Part shown: positions 49,024 through 60,900 of the stretch, one piece after another
Numbering within the stretch: the stretch's first letter is position 1
Layout of the letters: each line of letters starts with the position of its first letter
NCBI RefSeq assembly: GCF_937616625.2
Contig: NC_065571.1
Coordinates: 5,396,501 to 5,460,500 of the forward strand
DNA from: Mercurialis annua
Taxonomy: Eukaryota; Streptophyta; Magnoliopsida; Malpighiales; Euphorbiaceae
DNA length: 64,000 bases
Direction of reading: 5' to 3'
The notes under the pieces: generated by a model
What the model was told of the DNA's origin: nothing
Databases searched by the model: none
The model's input: only the letters and a program-made list of their open reading frames with translations
Position numbers and translations under genes: made by a program

Positions 49024-49844
49024 TAATATTTTTAAAAATCATTAAAATAAATAAGTAATATAAAATTTGTTTAGTTATAAATTATATTTTTAAATTTTTC
49101 AAACAAGTTTATTTACATCCGTAGAGAAATAGTTAAATTTCAATTTTTTTTTTCTTTTATATATAGTTTGGATATATACAAACTTTTTTTAGTTATTTAT
49201 TAAACAATAAATGAATAAATTTACATTTTCTTAATACACTATGCCTATAATTTTATTAAATGATAGTATTTAATTTGAACTGCTTAACCGGTTTATATCA
49301 TGCCCAAACAAGTTTTTGGATAACTCTATAGTTTTTCTTTTCAATAAAAAATAGATTTCTATTAACAACATAGATGTCTAATTGTTTTATGTGAATTTCA
49401 AAGTGCTCCAATGCACAAATATTTTTAAAACTGAAAAACTTAACTTTTTCAAAGTTATGGTGCATCATTAATCCAAATAATTACATGGTAGTTGAGTTTA
49501 AACATCATATTTTAAATGCTAAAATAAAGTTTACATGTTTTAAACATTTCGCCACATGAGGTTATTTGTACTATAACAAAACATTATTTCAATTGTATTA
49601 TCAACTCATCAAATCAAAGTTAGTTTCAGCTTCCAATATTACTGCATATTATTGGATAGATTTAAATCAAAAATATTTATAATAAGACTATTAAAATTAT
49701 TAAGGATATGTAATGAATTAATTAGTTATTTTTATTTTTAAATAGATAAAATATCGTTATTTAGTCATAAAGAGAAAATCCTCTAAAAAGTACGACTACA
49801 TATAATTTGGAAGATCTTCCATAATCATAATAGATCAAATTACT

Positions 49845-50230
49845 ATAAGACCCCTATATATGTCATAATTTATAATTTGATACCTCTTGTCTGAAAATCA
49901 AACAATTTGATACCTCATTTGATTTTACAAACAATTACAATCTTTTTGTTCAATGCGGGCACTAAACCGCTAACGGAATTAAAAGTGAAGTATCAAATCG
50001 TATCAAATGAGGTATCATATTGTTAACATGATTGAAGTCGAGGTATCATATCGTTAACATGATTGAAGTCGAGGTACCAAATCGTTAACATAAATAAAAG
50101 CGACGTACCAAATTATTTAAAAGTAAATAACAAATTATCAACAGAACTAACATAAGCCCTTAATTGTAAAAAAAATAAAAAAAATGAGATACCAATCATT
50201 TGTTTTTCAAACTGTGAATTATGACATATG
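49845..50230. repeat. Inverted-repeat element built on AAATCAAACAATTTGATACC
   Basis: The ends AAGACCCCTATATATGTCATAA and TTATGACATATGTGGAGGGCCTT pair. Inside are tandem ATCGTTAACAT(G/A) units with GAGGTA(T/C)CA. Related to 21585-21893. The right end abuts the next MITE. Confidence 0.6.
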
Positions 50231-50242
50231 TGGAGGGCCTTA

Positions 50243-50920
50243 AGGGCCGTTTGGTTCAAAGTTGGAAATCAGAATCGGAATGGGAATGAAAAGAAATAAG
50301 AGTGAGAATGATTGTTTTTATTTGTTGTTTGGTTCAATAAATTAATGTAGTAATGCGAATTGGTAGAACTTAAAAAAAAATTACTATTTATTAAAAAAAT
50401 TATTAATTTTCAATAATTTTAAAAATAATATTGTTTATAATTTCTTAAAACATTATTTTTTAGTTTTTTGAAAGAATTATTTTATTTTTTATATTTTCTT
50501 AAAAAACATTTTTATATTTTCTTAAAAAATATTTTTATATTTAAAAAAAAATATGTTTTTATTTTTTAATAATTTTTTTTTATTTTTTAAGAAATATTTT
50601 TAATTTCTAAAAGAATTATTTTTTTATTTTATTTTTTAAAAAAATATTTTTAAAATAAACATTTCAATTTTTAAATAAATATTTGAAATTATTTTTAATA
50701 ATTATATATTATTTATGTATAATTAAAATATTTTATTTAATTTTAATTCTTATAAAAATGAAAAATCAATTCCATGGGTGAGGGAGGGAATGAGTGATTC
50801 ACATTTCATGGATTTTTGAATTTCCATTGCGGGTTTGTATTATAAAACTAACATATTCTATGGGAATGGAAATGACCTATTTCCATTCATGGCTTTCTTT
50901 TGGTCCAACCAAACACCCCC
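50243..50920. mobile_element. Tourist / PIF-Harbinger-like MITE
   Basis: Left AGGGCCGTTTGGTTC and right ...AACCAAACACCCCC are inverted. TTA flanks both sides (50240-50242 and 50921-50923), as expected for PIF/Harbinger. Inner arms carry GGAATGGGAATG and CCATTC motifs around an AT-rich core. 678 bp, non-coding. Confidence 0.7.
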
Positions 50921-51159
50921 TTAGAGTAATTTACTCATCATGATATCATCTTGAAGCGTTCATGTTCATTTAGCTAAATTATGATTAACTTGACTACAAT
51001 TTATATAAACAAAATAAAGGCTAACACTATCAACCCGAAAAGACCAAATGAAAATTATCTTCATGAATAAAGCAATAATAGGATAACCAAACGAGTTTTG
51101 CTGCATTTTGTAGTTAACAGTGCTAGAGTCGCTCTTCAGCATAACTAGACAAATACGAC

Positions 51160-51860
51160 AATCTCAATCAATTTTGAGACATAAAGAATTGCATTCGGTT
51201 CACCTCGTGTAGCATCACCAACTGCGGGAATTTTGCTCCATGTAGACACCTGACTATAATGATCATGAGACACCAGTCTCATAGCTGCTTGCATCTTACA
51301 TGAATTAAGCGTCAAATCAAATTTAATTTTATGATAACTCGGATGATGCTTTTTCCACTGGACAATAACAATACAACTATGCCCTTGCTGCGCAGATTTA
51401 TGTTATTGTGTGCAGACAACATGAAGCATCACACCGTACAGGAGCACTTGGACATTATAATTTTTCTGATAAAAAAATTAAGGCATTTATAACACAGCAT
51501 ATATTCCATAATAACACCATAAAAAGAGCAAAAATTATTCGAAATAACGTTGAAAGAATTCAGATGATCCGAGTTGAGATATTCGGCGAAACCATTCCTT
51601 CGACTCGAATGTCTAAAGTGTAATTAAGTCATAAATACTGAGTCCAAGTGCACTCCTTAAACACATTGAGAATAGATTCTTTATACTCACCACATCTAGG
51701 ACAGAATAAATCATATTAAACTTCTCGCTTTGCCAACACTTTGTATCACAAAATGATATTCATAAAAAGCCTCTAAAAAAATGGCGAATCTTAGAAATCA
51801 CGTCAACCTGTAAAATTATTTCCTAGATGGAGTTTTGTTATACCAAAGAAGAACACTCAG
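51160..51860 (-). pseudogene. Decayed LINE 3' portion (zf-RVT and RNase H-like)
   Basis: On the minus strand, around 51650-51705, CPRCGEYKESIL...FKECTW reads as the zinc-binding region that follows reverse transcriptase in plant LINEs and related ORFs. Downstream (about 51345-51170) a WKKHHPSYHKIKFDLTL stretch resembles the start of the LINE RNase H-like domain. Frames are interrupted by stops and shifts, so this is a fossil. Upstream reverse transcriptase was not recognised. Confidence 0.5.
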
Positions 51861-51879
51861 CAGTTTATATTATTGAGAA

Positions 51880-52399
51880 TGCTACTAATGCACAAAATTA
51901 CAAGTGTACAATATCTCATATAAGTTATATAATGGTAAGTATAGTATTGATCCCACGAGGATTGTATTTAGTACTAAACTAACTAACTAATATATAATGT
52001 GAGCTATAGAATAATAGATGTTTTTGAATTTCAAATTAAACTAATAAAAATGGAAAATACTAAGTACAAAAATTAATAATGATAACAAACAACTTAGAAT
52101 ATTGTTGTCGTAAGTGTTTTCTACGCCTTACATATCTAATTCATATTAACTACATACTCAATGAAAACATATTCATATGCTATACTTGCCATTTTGAATC
52201 TTTTGATAAAGAATCCGAACATAGACTAAACAATCCAAAATTTTCAAACAAGACAAGTTTAGTTATATGTTCTTCAAAATCTCATAAGGTGAAATCTTGT
52301 TATTAGCTTTTGGAACTCTGTCTAGCATATAGCAAACAGTCAACAATATGTCACCTCACCAATAAGAAGCAGCATCAGAATTCAATAAAATAGAAACAA
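51880..52399. other. Intergenic DNA between two retroelement fossils
   Basis: Contains a common plant repeat motif ATTGATCCCACGAGGATTG (about 51945-51963). No gene. Confidence 0.35.
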
Positions 52400-54490
52400 C
52401 AACTTCAATAATTTTATATTTTTTTCGGTTTTACCCTTCATTTCAAGTGAATATGGTGCAATTTTTTCATGTACAATCCTATGCAAATTATAAAAGACAA
52501 CAAATAAGCTTGAATCGTATTCAATACCTCTATCACTGCGATTTTTTCAATTCTCTTATTAAATTGATTTTCAATTTCTTTCATACGTAATTTAAACATG
52601 TCAAGCGCATCATTCTTATTGTTCACCAAGTACACATATGTAAAATCGCAACAATCATCAATAAAAGTGATAAAATATCGTTTACCATTTCTTGTTAAGG
52701 TTCCATCAAGGTCACATATATTAGAATGAATTAAATCTAAAGGTTCAGATTCTCTGGTTTACTGATTTATGCGATGTTTTTATGATTTCAGCCTAATTAC
52801 AAAATTCACATTTATCAAAATCATTTAAGCTCATTTTAAGAATTAATTCTAAATTACTCATATTACTATTAATCCTTTTATTAACGTGATAAAGTCTAAC
52901 ATGCCAGATATTAAAATCACACAACATGTAAACAGAAGCAACTACTTTATTAATTTCAATATTCATCTTTAACATATTCTCACAAGAATAACCCTCTCCC
53001 ATAAAAGTACCATTCTAGTGATGGTGTATAAATCACCCCAATAGTTTGAAAAGACTCAGCTCTATTAAGAAGATAGTTAGACACCAAATTCTTTCTCATC
53101 ATAGGAGTATGCATGACATCCTTTCAAATAAATGTCTTCTCCGAAGTAAACTTCAGTTCGACATTTCCAATTCTAGCAACAATAGTAGTGTGAGTGTCAC
53201 CCAACAACATTTTCTTATTTTCAATAGCAGTATATGTCTTAAACATAGCACAATCATGGAAGATATGGCGAGATCCGCATGTGTCTACCGACCACCCATC
53301 CAATCACCAATAAGATTGATCTCAGACTACATTTCAGAAATCATAGCCACAAACGGTTCTTCAGTCAGGTTAGCCTAAGGGCAGCACCTGGTCTGTTCCG
53401 ACACTTGCGTGCCATATGACCCGATTTTCCACAGTTGAAACACAAAAACGGTGGTAGGTCATTTTTGGCAGATGGTTGATGTCTCACTATGGTTCCCAGT
53501 AGGATTACCATTCTGATTCGATTCTATTACGAGTCACATTTTGGTTGAGTTCGCATTGCGATTCTGATTTTTAATTTTTTTTTTCTATTTGACTTCAAAA
53601 TTGCAGAACTGAATTTTTGGTGCTGTAAGAAACAACAAGCATCTCATATTCCTAATCATGTTTTTTTTGCCTCTTCCTCAATCCGAAGACGGGTAATCAA
53701 ACTTTCCAGCGAGAACTTCTTGGTTTTGTGCCATTGAGAATTCTGAAATCCTTCCACGAATGAGGCAGTTCATTAATCAAAATAGCAACTTGAAATTATT
53801 CCTTAAGAACCATACTTATGAGATTATCTCATGAGCAATTTTATGCAACTCATGAGAGTGAGCCTCGGCAGATTTGTCATCTGTCATCTAATATTTCAAG
53901 TACCAGCTGACATTATATTTTTTTTGTTATAGCCTCCTCTGTGTCATATTTCTTTTGCAGCGCATCCCAGATCTCCGTTGCTGACTTATAATTATTAAAA
54001 TTATAATAGTCATACAAATCATCACACAAAGCATTTAATATAATTTTTTTACACAAATAATGATTGTTAAGTCATTGTTGTAAATCAACAGTCTGTTTAT
54101 CCAGTTCGTAACTCTCGACAGTATCAACAACAACAAGCATATGAGTAGTAAGGACAGTAGCAAAAATTTTCATGGTGAGAAATAAAATAAAATTTGCTGC
54201 CTCCAGCTTTTGAAATGGAACCCTCAAAACAAAATAGTTTATTAACATCAAAACGAGCAAATTCAAAACCAGGAACATTATCATTAGCCATCGCACAAAC
54301 TGTATACATCTTAAAATTGTTGGAACAATTTATGAAATGGAATGAAATTACTGAAATATTTATGGCTGATTCGCGAAATAGATCGCTCTCTTTAAGACGT
54401 TTCGCTGCTCCGCCTCTGTTGGTGCAGGCATTCGTACGTACCACGTCGTCCGCATGATAAAATCCAAACTCTGATGAACAATGCACTGTA
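52400..54490 (-). pseudogene. Decayed Ty1/Copia retrotransposon (gag to integrase)
   Basis: On the minus strand, gag sequence lies near 54290-53900 (MANDNVPGFEFARFDVNK; later ATVLTTHMLVVVDTVESYEL). A CCHC zinc knuckle CFNCGKSGHMARKC follows at about 53440-53400. Then a GAG-pre-integrase region at about 53000-52793 (WHVRLYHVNKR, FDKCEFC) and an integrase-core part near 52635-52440 (YLVNNKNDALDMFKLRMKEI). The order matches Copia. Several frameshifts and stops break it, and the reverse transcriptase and RNase H part and a matching LTR pair were not seen. Not functional. Confidence 0.75.
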
Positions 54491-55364
54491 TTCATTGGTC
54501 TGTTACACTCTTTCCGTTTTGTTGCTCAAGAACTCTTTTTGCTTGTTTAGAAAATGGTTGTGTTAAAATTGATGCCTTCACAAATGGAGAAGACAAAATG
54601 TATATAAAAAATAGGAAAGGAAAAACATTAATAAATCAAAAACAGTTTCCAAAATAAATCGCAATCAGAGCAGATATGGTATAAATTCTTGAACCAGGCC
54701 AATCCGGCTGACCGGACGACGCGTGTGGTCAATCGAGAAGGATTTAACTCCTAACCTATTTACAAAACTGAATATCCTTTAGGCCCAAATCCAAATAAGA
54801 GTATAAACTCAACCAAATGAGCTTTTCTAAGAAATATGAGAATCTATAAAAACTCTCAACATTCTCATTTCTCAATAATGCACTTTTTTATTTTTTAAAT
54901 TCAATATATACCAATAGTTTTAATATTATACAAAATTGTAATAAAAAAGAACTAGCTAAATATTATATATCCTTATTACTCAATAAGTTTTATTTATAAT
55001 ATTTTTTTATCCCAGTTAAAATAGATCATTCTTTTAAGGTGAAAAATATAAAGAAACCCTTATAATTTGTATAAAAGTACATATCAATTTTTTAATTATT
55101 TTGGTACAATTAAACCTTTTTTATTTTCAAATAAAACAAATATTTTTTGTCCAATATCATTAGAAACACTTGTCAATGCCTGACATGTCTCTTATAATCA
55201 TAGGAAAAAAGTTCAAAAATAATTTTAATATTTAAAATATTTACCGAAAATTTGAGAGTTCCAAAAAGTAAGTTAAAAGGGTTTATTTATTTGATTTAAA
55301 AACAGTAAATATTTAATTTTCCAATTTTAAAAACACGAAAGTTTAATTATACTAAAAAAATAAG
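54491..55364. other. Possible Copia leader or LTR remnant and spacer
   Basis: 54600-54890 has a GC-richer block (CCAGGCCAATCCGGCTGACC) and a TATA-like CTATAAAAACTCTC. It could be part of the LTR of the neighbouring Copia copy, but no second LTR and no primer-binding site was found. The rest is AT-rich. Confidence 0.35.
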
Positions 55365-55373
55365 GCTAATCCC

Positions 55374-56243
55374 TTTAAAAGCCCTCCATCTTTAACCCTC
55401 AATTCGTTTGCACCCTCACCTTGCAATATTTTCAATTTTACCCTAATTTCTCAAATTTCCACCTTTCGATTTTCAATTGCACCCTCGAAATATTAAATTG
55501 ACATCTTTTCACTTAAAAAGAGTTCAGATTAATACTTTATAATTCAACAAATATTCTAGATAGTACTCAATGTTAATATTTTTTAAAAAATATTCTTTAT
55601 ATTATTTTTAATTTAAATTTAATTAAAAAAAATCCATATCATCCGATTTAAAACCGAACCAAAATATCTTTTAATTTTTTTTAAAAAGACCGCCACCACA
55701 AACTGACCGCCGGGAAAAAAAATTCTGGTGGTCTTCTCCGGAGCTGTTCTTCCTTGAAGAACTCTTCAAGGAAGAACAACCCTCTGCTTTTCAAAATGAA
55801 GAACAGCCATGGCTGTTCTTCCACATTTTTTTAAACAAAATTTGTTAATTTTTATTTAAAAAAATTTGTTAATTTTTTTTTTGTTAAAAAATGGTGGGAT
55901 CGAATTATGTTCTGGCAATGAATGGGTGTCGGTGGCTGGAAAAAGGTGGCGGCTGTGGGTTGCGGTTTTCGGTTGTAATTTTTTAATTTTTAAAATATTT
56001 TGTTAAGAAATATAGTTAAATTGTTAAAATTTTAACATTGAGAATCATTTAGAATATGCGTTAAAATATAAAGTATTGATTTAAACTTTTTCTAATGAAA
56101 AGAGGTCAATTTAGTATTTTGAAGGTGCAATTGAAAATCGAAAGGTGGAAATTTGAGAAATTAAGGTAAAATTGAAAATGTTGTAAGGTGAGGGTGCAAA
56201 TGAATTAGGGCTTAAAGGTCAGGGGTTTTTCAGAAGATAAGCC
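55374..56243. mobile_element. Long foldback MULE element, perfect 9-bp TSD
   Basis: 870 bp. TSD AAAAAATAA is identical at 55365-55373 and 56244-56252. Arms of at least 200 bp pair through GCACCCTCACCTTGCAA / TTGTAAGGTGAGGGTGC, TTCCACCTTTCGATTTTCAA / TTGAAAATCGAAAGGTGGAA and CAATTGCACC / GGTGCAATTG. The core (55685-55975) has GAGCTGTTCTTCCTTGAAG with its inverse, GAACAGCCATGGCTGTTC, and TTGCGGTTTTCGGTTG. No transposase. Confidence 0.92.
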
Positions 56244-56308
56244 AAAAAATAAAAGTATTGATATGTATTTTTAGAAAAAATCGATTTTTTTGCCTTCTTT
56301 TAATATTA

Positions 56309-56875
56309 CTAGTTTCGCATTACGTGCTATGCACGTGGCTCGTAACGTAACTCGTCAATGAACATATTAGTAAACTTATTATAATTATACCAATTTTTTT
56401 TATTTATAATTAATATTAAATTAGTTAAAAAAATTTATAAAAATAAATATAATATATTTGGTTATTAAATCTTTTTCTATACTGAATTTATTCTTCTTTT
56501 GGTTTTATAATAACCATAATTAAATAATTAATTTAATTTTATTAATAATTTCTTTAAAATTAATAAGATAGAAATTTAAATAATAATATATTGACCAAAT
56601 ACAGTATTTTAATTTTGTAGTTCAATCAAACTAAAAGATAGGTATTCCTACTAATTTGGAGATAATTTAGTTATTTTTTACATATTAAAAACTAAATTGG
56701 AGATAATTTAGTTACCTATTCGAATTATGATTTTAATTACAATAGTGATTAATTAAATAACTAATTAGTTAATGACTATAAAATTTTTATTTAGTAGTAA
56801 ACTGAAAATGATTATTCAGTAAATTTGCATGTCCTTCCCGTCTGTGCTTTTATATATAGTATAGATATTTATATT
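56309..56875 (-). mobile_element. Non-autonomous Helitron
   Basis: On the minus strand the element begins TCTATACTATATATAAAAG (5' TC at 56875) and ends with the hairpin ACGTGC-ATA-GCACGT (56336-56322), then CTAG (56312-56309) about 9 bp later. The flanks are A on the 5' side and T on the 3' side, the Helitron A|T target, with no TSD. 567 bp, AT-rich, no Rep/helicase frame. Confidence 0.85.
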
Positions 56876-57564
56876 TTGGTATGAAGTGTGGAAGATAATC
56901 AATATAGTCATAGAATGACAGGAGGTTAAATAAACAAACAAAAACACTTTTAATAGGTCCCCTTTTGTAACTCCTTTTACAAAGCAAAGGAAGATCCTCT
57001 TTTCGTGCCACGTTACGCTTTCATCTCACCTCCATTCTATGCACTCACTTACACAGGATTACATCATTTTAGTTAAACTACTTGATAAAAATCTAATTAA
57101 CACTTTTGTAATGACACAATGGTCATAAAGACAACTTTGTCAGCGTCACACCCAAACAAACACCACCATCACCGTCAAAACGGTAAGGGCAGTACCGTCA
57201 AATCCAGTAGCTTTTAGAAAAAGAAAATTAAACTAAACAGACAAATAAATAGTTTCATTTAAAAAGTTCCTTTTCTTATCGACTAAACGCATGTGAATTG
57301 GTAAAACATTCTCTTGATTTAGACGAGAACAAGATCAGAAATTTAAAACTATATTCATATATGTAATCTTTTAATTTTTAGCGCGAGCGGAAATTAATCT
57401 GTATTTAAAATGTTTAAAAATGCTGTTTTATAGTTAGACTCGTTCAGTATACGTCGAGTTTATTTGTTTGTTTCTGGTTCCTTGACATTTACACTTTTCA
57501 TCTTATTTTAATATTTTAATAAATTAGTAATTATTTTTAGGTGATTTCTGCTCTGTTTGGCGCG
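56876..57564 (+). other. Upstream region of the CCCH gene
   Basis: No gene. Promoter-proximal sequence of the zinc-finger gene. The Helitron ends about 690 bp before the TATA box. Confidence 0.4.
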
Positions 57565-57572
57565 TATAAAAA
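57565..57572 (+). promoter_or_regulatory. TATA box of the CCCH zinc-finger gene
   Basis: TATAAAAA in the context GGCGCGTATAAAAACC, followed by a GA/CT-rich leader (GAGAGAGAAACTCC, TTTCTCTCTCTAG). The ATG is about 340 bp downstream, so the 5' UTR would be about 300 bp. Confidence 0.6.
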
Positions 57573-57906
57573 CCACCAACACTAGGAAATAAAGGAAGAA
57601 AGAAGATCAAAAATTAAAACCAAACAGCCAAATCAATGAGAAAGTAGAGAGAGAAACTCCGAAAGAAAAAAATCTTTTAAAAAAAATCTGTAAAAAAAAA
57701 AATCAAATAAACCCAAACACTGTGCTGTGTGCAGTGTTGCGAGTGTAAAAAGAAAAAAAAAATCTCAGTTTGGGTCTGTCAGAGCTTTCTCTCTCTAGAA
57801 AGCTCCTCCCCATTTGATCGGATTCTCAATCTGTTAACTGCCGGAGAAAGCGTGTAACGGAATATTCTTGTTTTGTTCTTTCACGGTTTTTTCCGCGAAT
57901 TTCGGG

Positions 57907-60900
57907 ATGGACCGGTACGGTCGGTCCCAAGAGGGAACGCAGTCCGATCCGTCACCGGAATGGACTGCGTCCGGACCGGAAACTGGACTTGAAGGTAAGT
58001 TACATTTTAACCTGCATTTTGTATTTCGAGGGGTGAAATGGTAAAAATGTCTTTTATTATTATGATCTCGTATTTTTATTAATCTGTATTATGTGTTTGG
58101 ATTCTGATTATAATTAATATTGTGTTTGTTAATGTAGAGGGTGGTTGGCAGCTGGGATTAGGAGATGGTGAATCCGGGTACCCGGAGAGACCCGAAGAAG
58201 CTGATTGTATTTATTATTTGAGAACCGGTTTTTGTGGTTACGGGTCGAGGTGTCGGTTCAATCATCCTCGTGACCGTGGCGCGGTAATAATATTAATCTC
58301 TTATTGAATTGAGCTTTTATATTAAGTGATCATAAAATTTGAATTTCAGTTATACCGTAATAGAATAAGATCTGTGAATGATATTATGTTTCTTTTTTGG
58401 TGATGATGATTTTTAGGTCTTGGGAGCTGCAAGAGCTGCTGCTGGAGAGTTTCCGGAGCGAGTTGGCCAGCCTGTATGCCAGGTACTTCATATTTAGAGC
58501 TGTTTGTTCTGTCGGAATATATATTAGAGCTTGATTGATGTGCAAATTTTCACAATGTAACATTAATTTTGCCTTGCAATGAGGGTGCTGTTATATACAG
58601 TTCGAGTTGAAGTTGTTGCTATTCGGTATTATCACGTTGGCCACGGTGTTTAAATGGTCTTTTGTGATTAATATCACATTTTTTATTTTGCATGCTGTAC
58701 TGATTATGTCATTGTTGGTTGCTTGTGATTGCAGTATTTTATGAGGACAGGGACATGCAAATTTGGCGCTTCCTGCAAGTACCACCACCCTAAACAAGGT
58801 GGAGGTTCGGTTAATCCCGTGCCACTAAATTACTATGGATACCCATTACGCCCGGTGTGTATATTTTGCGAATTGATGTTTAAGCTTTAGTTTATCTGTC
58901 ATGTTGGTCTTTTGAGCTTGGTTTTAACTCTGGGTTTTGATTGTCAACAGGGCGAAAGAGAATGTACATACTATGTAAAGACTGGGCAATGTAAATTTGG
59001 CGCAACTTGTAAATTCCACCATCCGCAGCCTGCGAATTTGCAAATGCAAGCCCAGTCACCAGCTCCGCACGTTGCACCTTTACCTCCTCCTGTACATGCT
59101 CCTGCATTATATCCCACTGTGCAGTCTTCATCTGTTCCTTCTACTCAACAGTATGGATTAGTAGTTGCGAGGCCTCCTCTGCTGCCAGGGTCTTACGTAC
59201 AGGGTCCTTATGGTCCAATGATGGTTTCCCCTGGTGTACTTCCATATCCAAGTTGGAGTCACTACCCAGTATGTAAACGAGAGCTTTTTTAATTCACAAA
59301 AGTTGGTTGAATTCGTCCACTCTTTTAATTATCATACCTTCTGGTTCAGGCACCTGGAAGCCCAGTTGCATCTCCTAGTACTCAGCAGGGGATTGGATCA
59401 GGTTTATATGGGTTAACACAGTTATCTCCTTCAGCACCTGCTTACACAGGAGCTTATCAACCCATTCCTATTTCAGTTGGTCCATCAGGTAGCAGCGACT
59501 CATCATTTCCAGAAAGGCCTGGTCAACCGGAATGCCAATATTACTTGAAAACTGGCGAGTGTAAATTTGGATCATCGTGTAGATATCATCATCCGCCAGA
59601 ATTGATATCACCCAAAACAAATATCATTCTCAGCCCAATGGGCCTCCCTTTACGTCCGGTAAGCATGCTCTTGTGAATTTGGTTCCGATGTTGAGAATAT
59701 GTGCTACGCTAACTTGATATCTTGTTTCTCGCTATTTCTCTCCTGATAAATTTTGCTACTTGCGTTTGCGCCACTCTTTCCGTAGCTTCCTCCCTTATCT
59801 GTGATAATTCTGCAGCATCTAAAAGGTTGATAGACATGCAATCAGCTCTGCGTTTATTAACACAGTAGTAATATGGACATGCACATGCTCACTGCAGACT
59901 TGCTAGATGAATGTTGAGATTTTTTTTCTTTGCCATCTGCTGCTCAATACTTGACTTGGAGTTTGCTTTGAAAGTTTACAACTTTTTCCAATGTCAATAT
60001 CTTTGCTAATTGTATATGTCATCCTTTATAGGATTTAGCATGAATTTAGTTTGGAACTCTCCTCCTTTTTCATAATAATGCACCGAGCATTATGCATTTG
60101 ATCTTTGAATTCTGGTAAATGTTCTGAAGATACTATTTTTTCAATTAAGTGTAAGTTCTCGTGCATGAGATTCTTTCAAATTGTACTTTAGATGTATATC
60201 TGCCTATAAAAAGCTGTGCTATAAATTGATGCCTCGTTGAGGGGCTCATATATCCTCATGCATTGACCTCATGCATTGAAACAGCAGCTTCGAGTTTCTC
60301 TGTGCATTTGGCCATAAAAGTGGGATATTGAGGCAGTCGGTCATCTCATTACAATCGTCTATATGTCAACTGTATTATGTGGTTATGGATGTTTTTGTTT
60401 GCTCAATATTCAACTTGACCTCCTTTATTGTTGCCTGTCATTCTCAGCAATTTTACACATTTCAATTCCACCTCGCTTGCAGCTGACTCTGGCCTTCAAC
60501 TCAATTTTACAGTTGTTGAAACATGAGCTTTTGCTGCTTATCTTCTTTGTTGAAGACTGTTTAGTTTTTTCTTACTAGAACCATTTTGCATTATTCAGAA
60601 CCTGCTAATTCTCATCTTTTTTCCCCTGCCCATAAACTTATGTTATGGTACAATATTTATAATCTGCTGTTAAGCATTCTTTATTCTCTAATCTATGATT
60701 CATAGCAAACTAACATAAAAGTTTTATTTGGTAAGAGACAGCTTAACAGCATTCTTTATTCTCTAATCTATGATTCATAGCAAACTAACATAAAAGTTTT
60801 ATTTGGTAAGAGACAGCAAACTGGAATCTTGTATAGTTGTATCTTCAAAACGTTTTCAGTATTATTCAATAAGAAGGGATATCTCTTCCTTATTTGTTTT

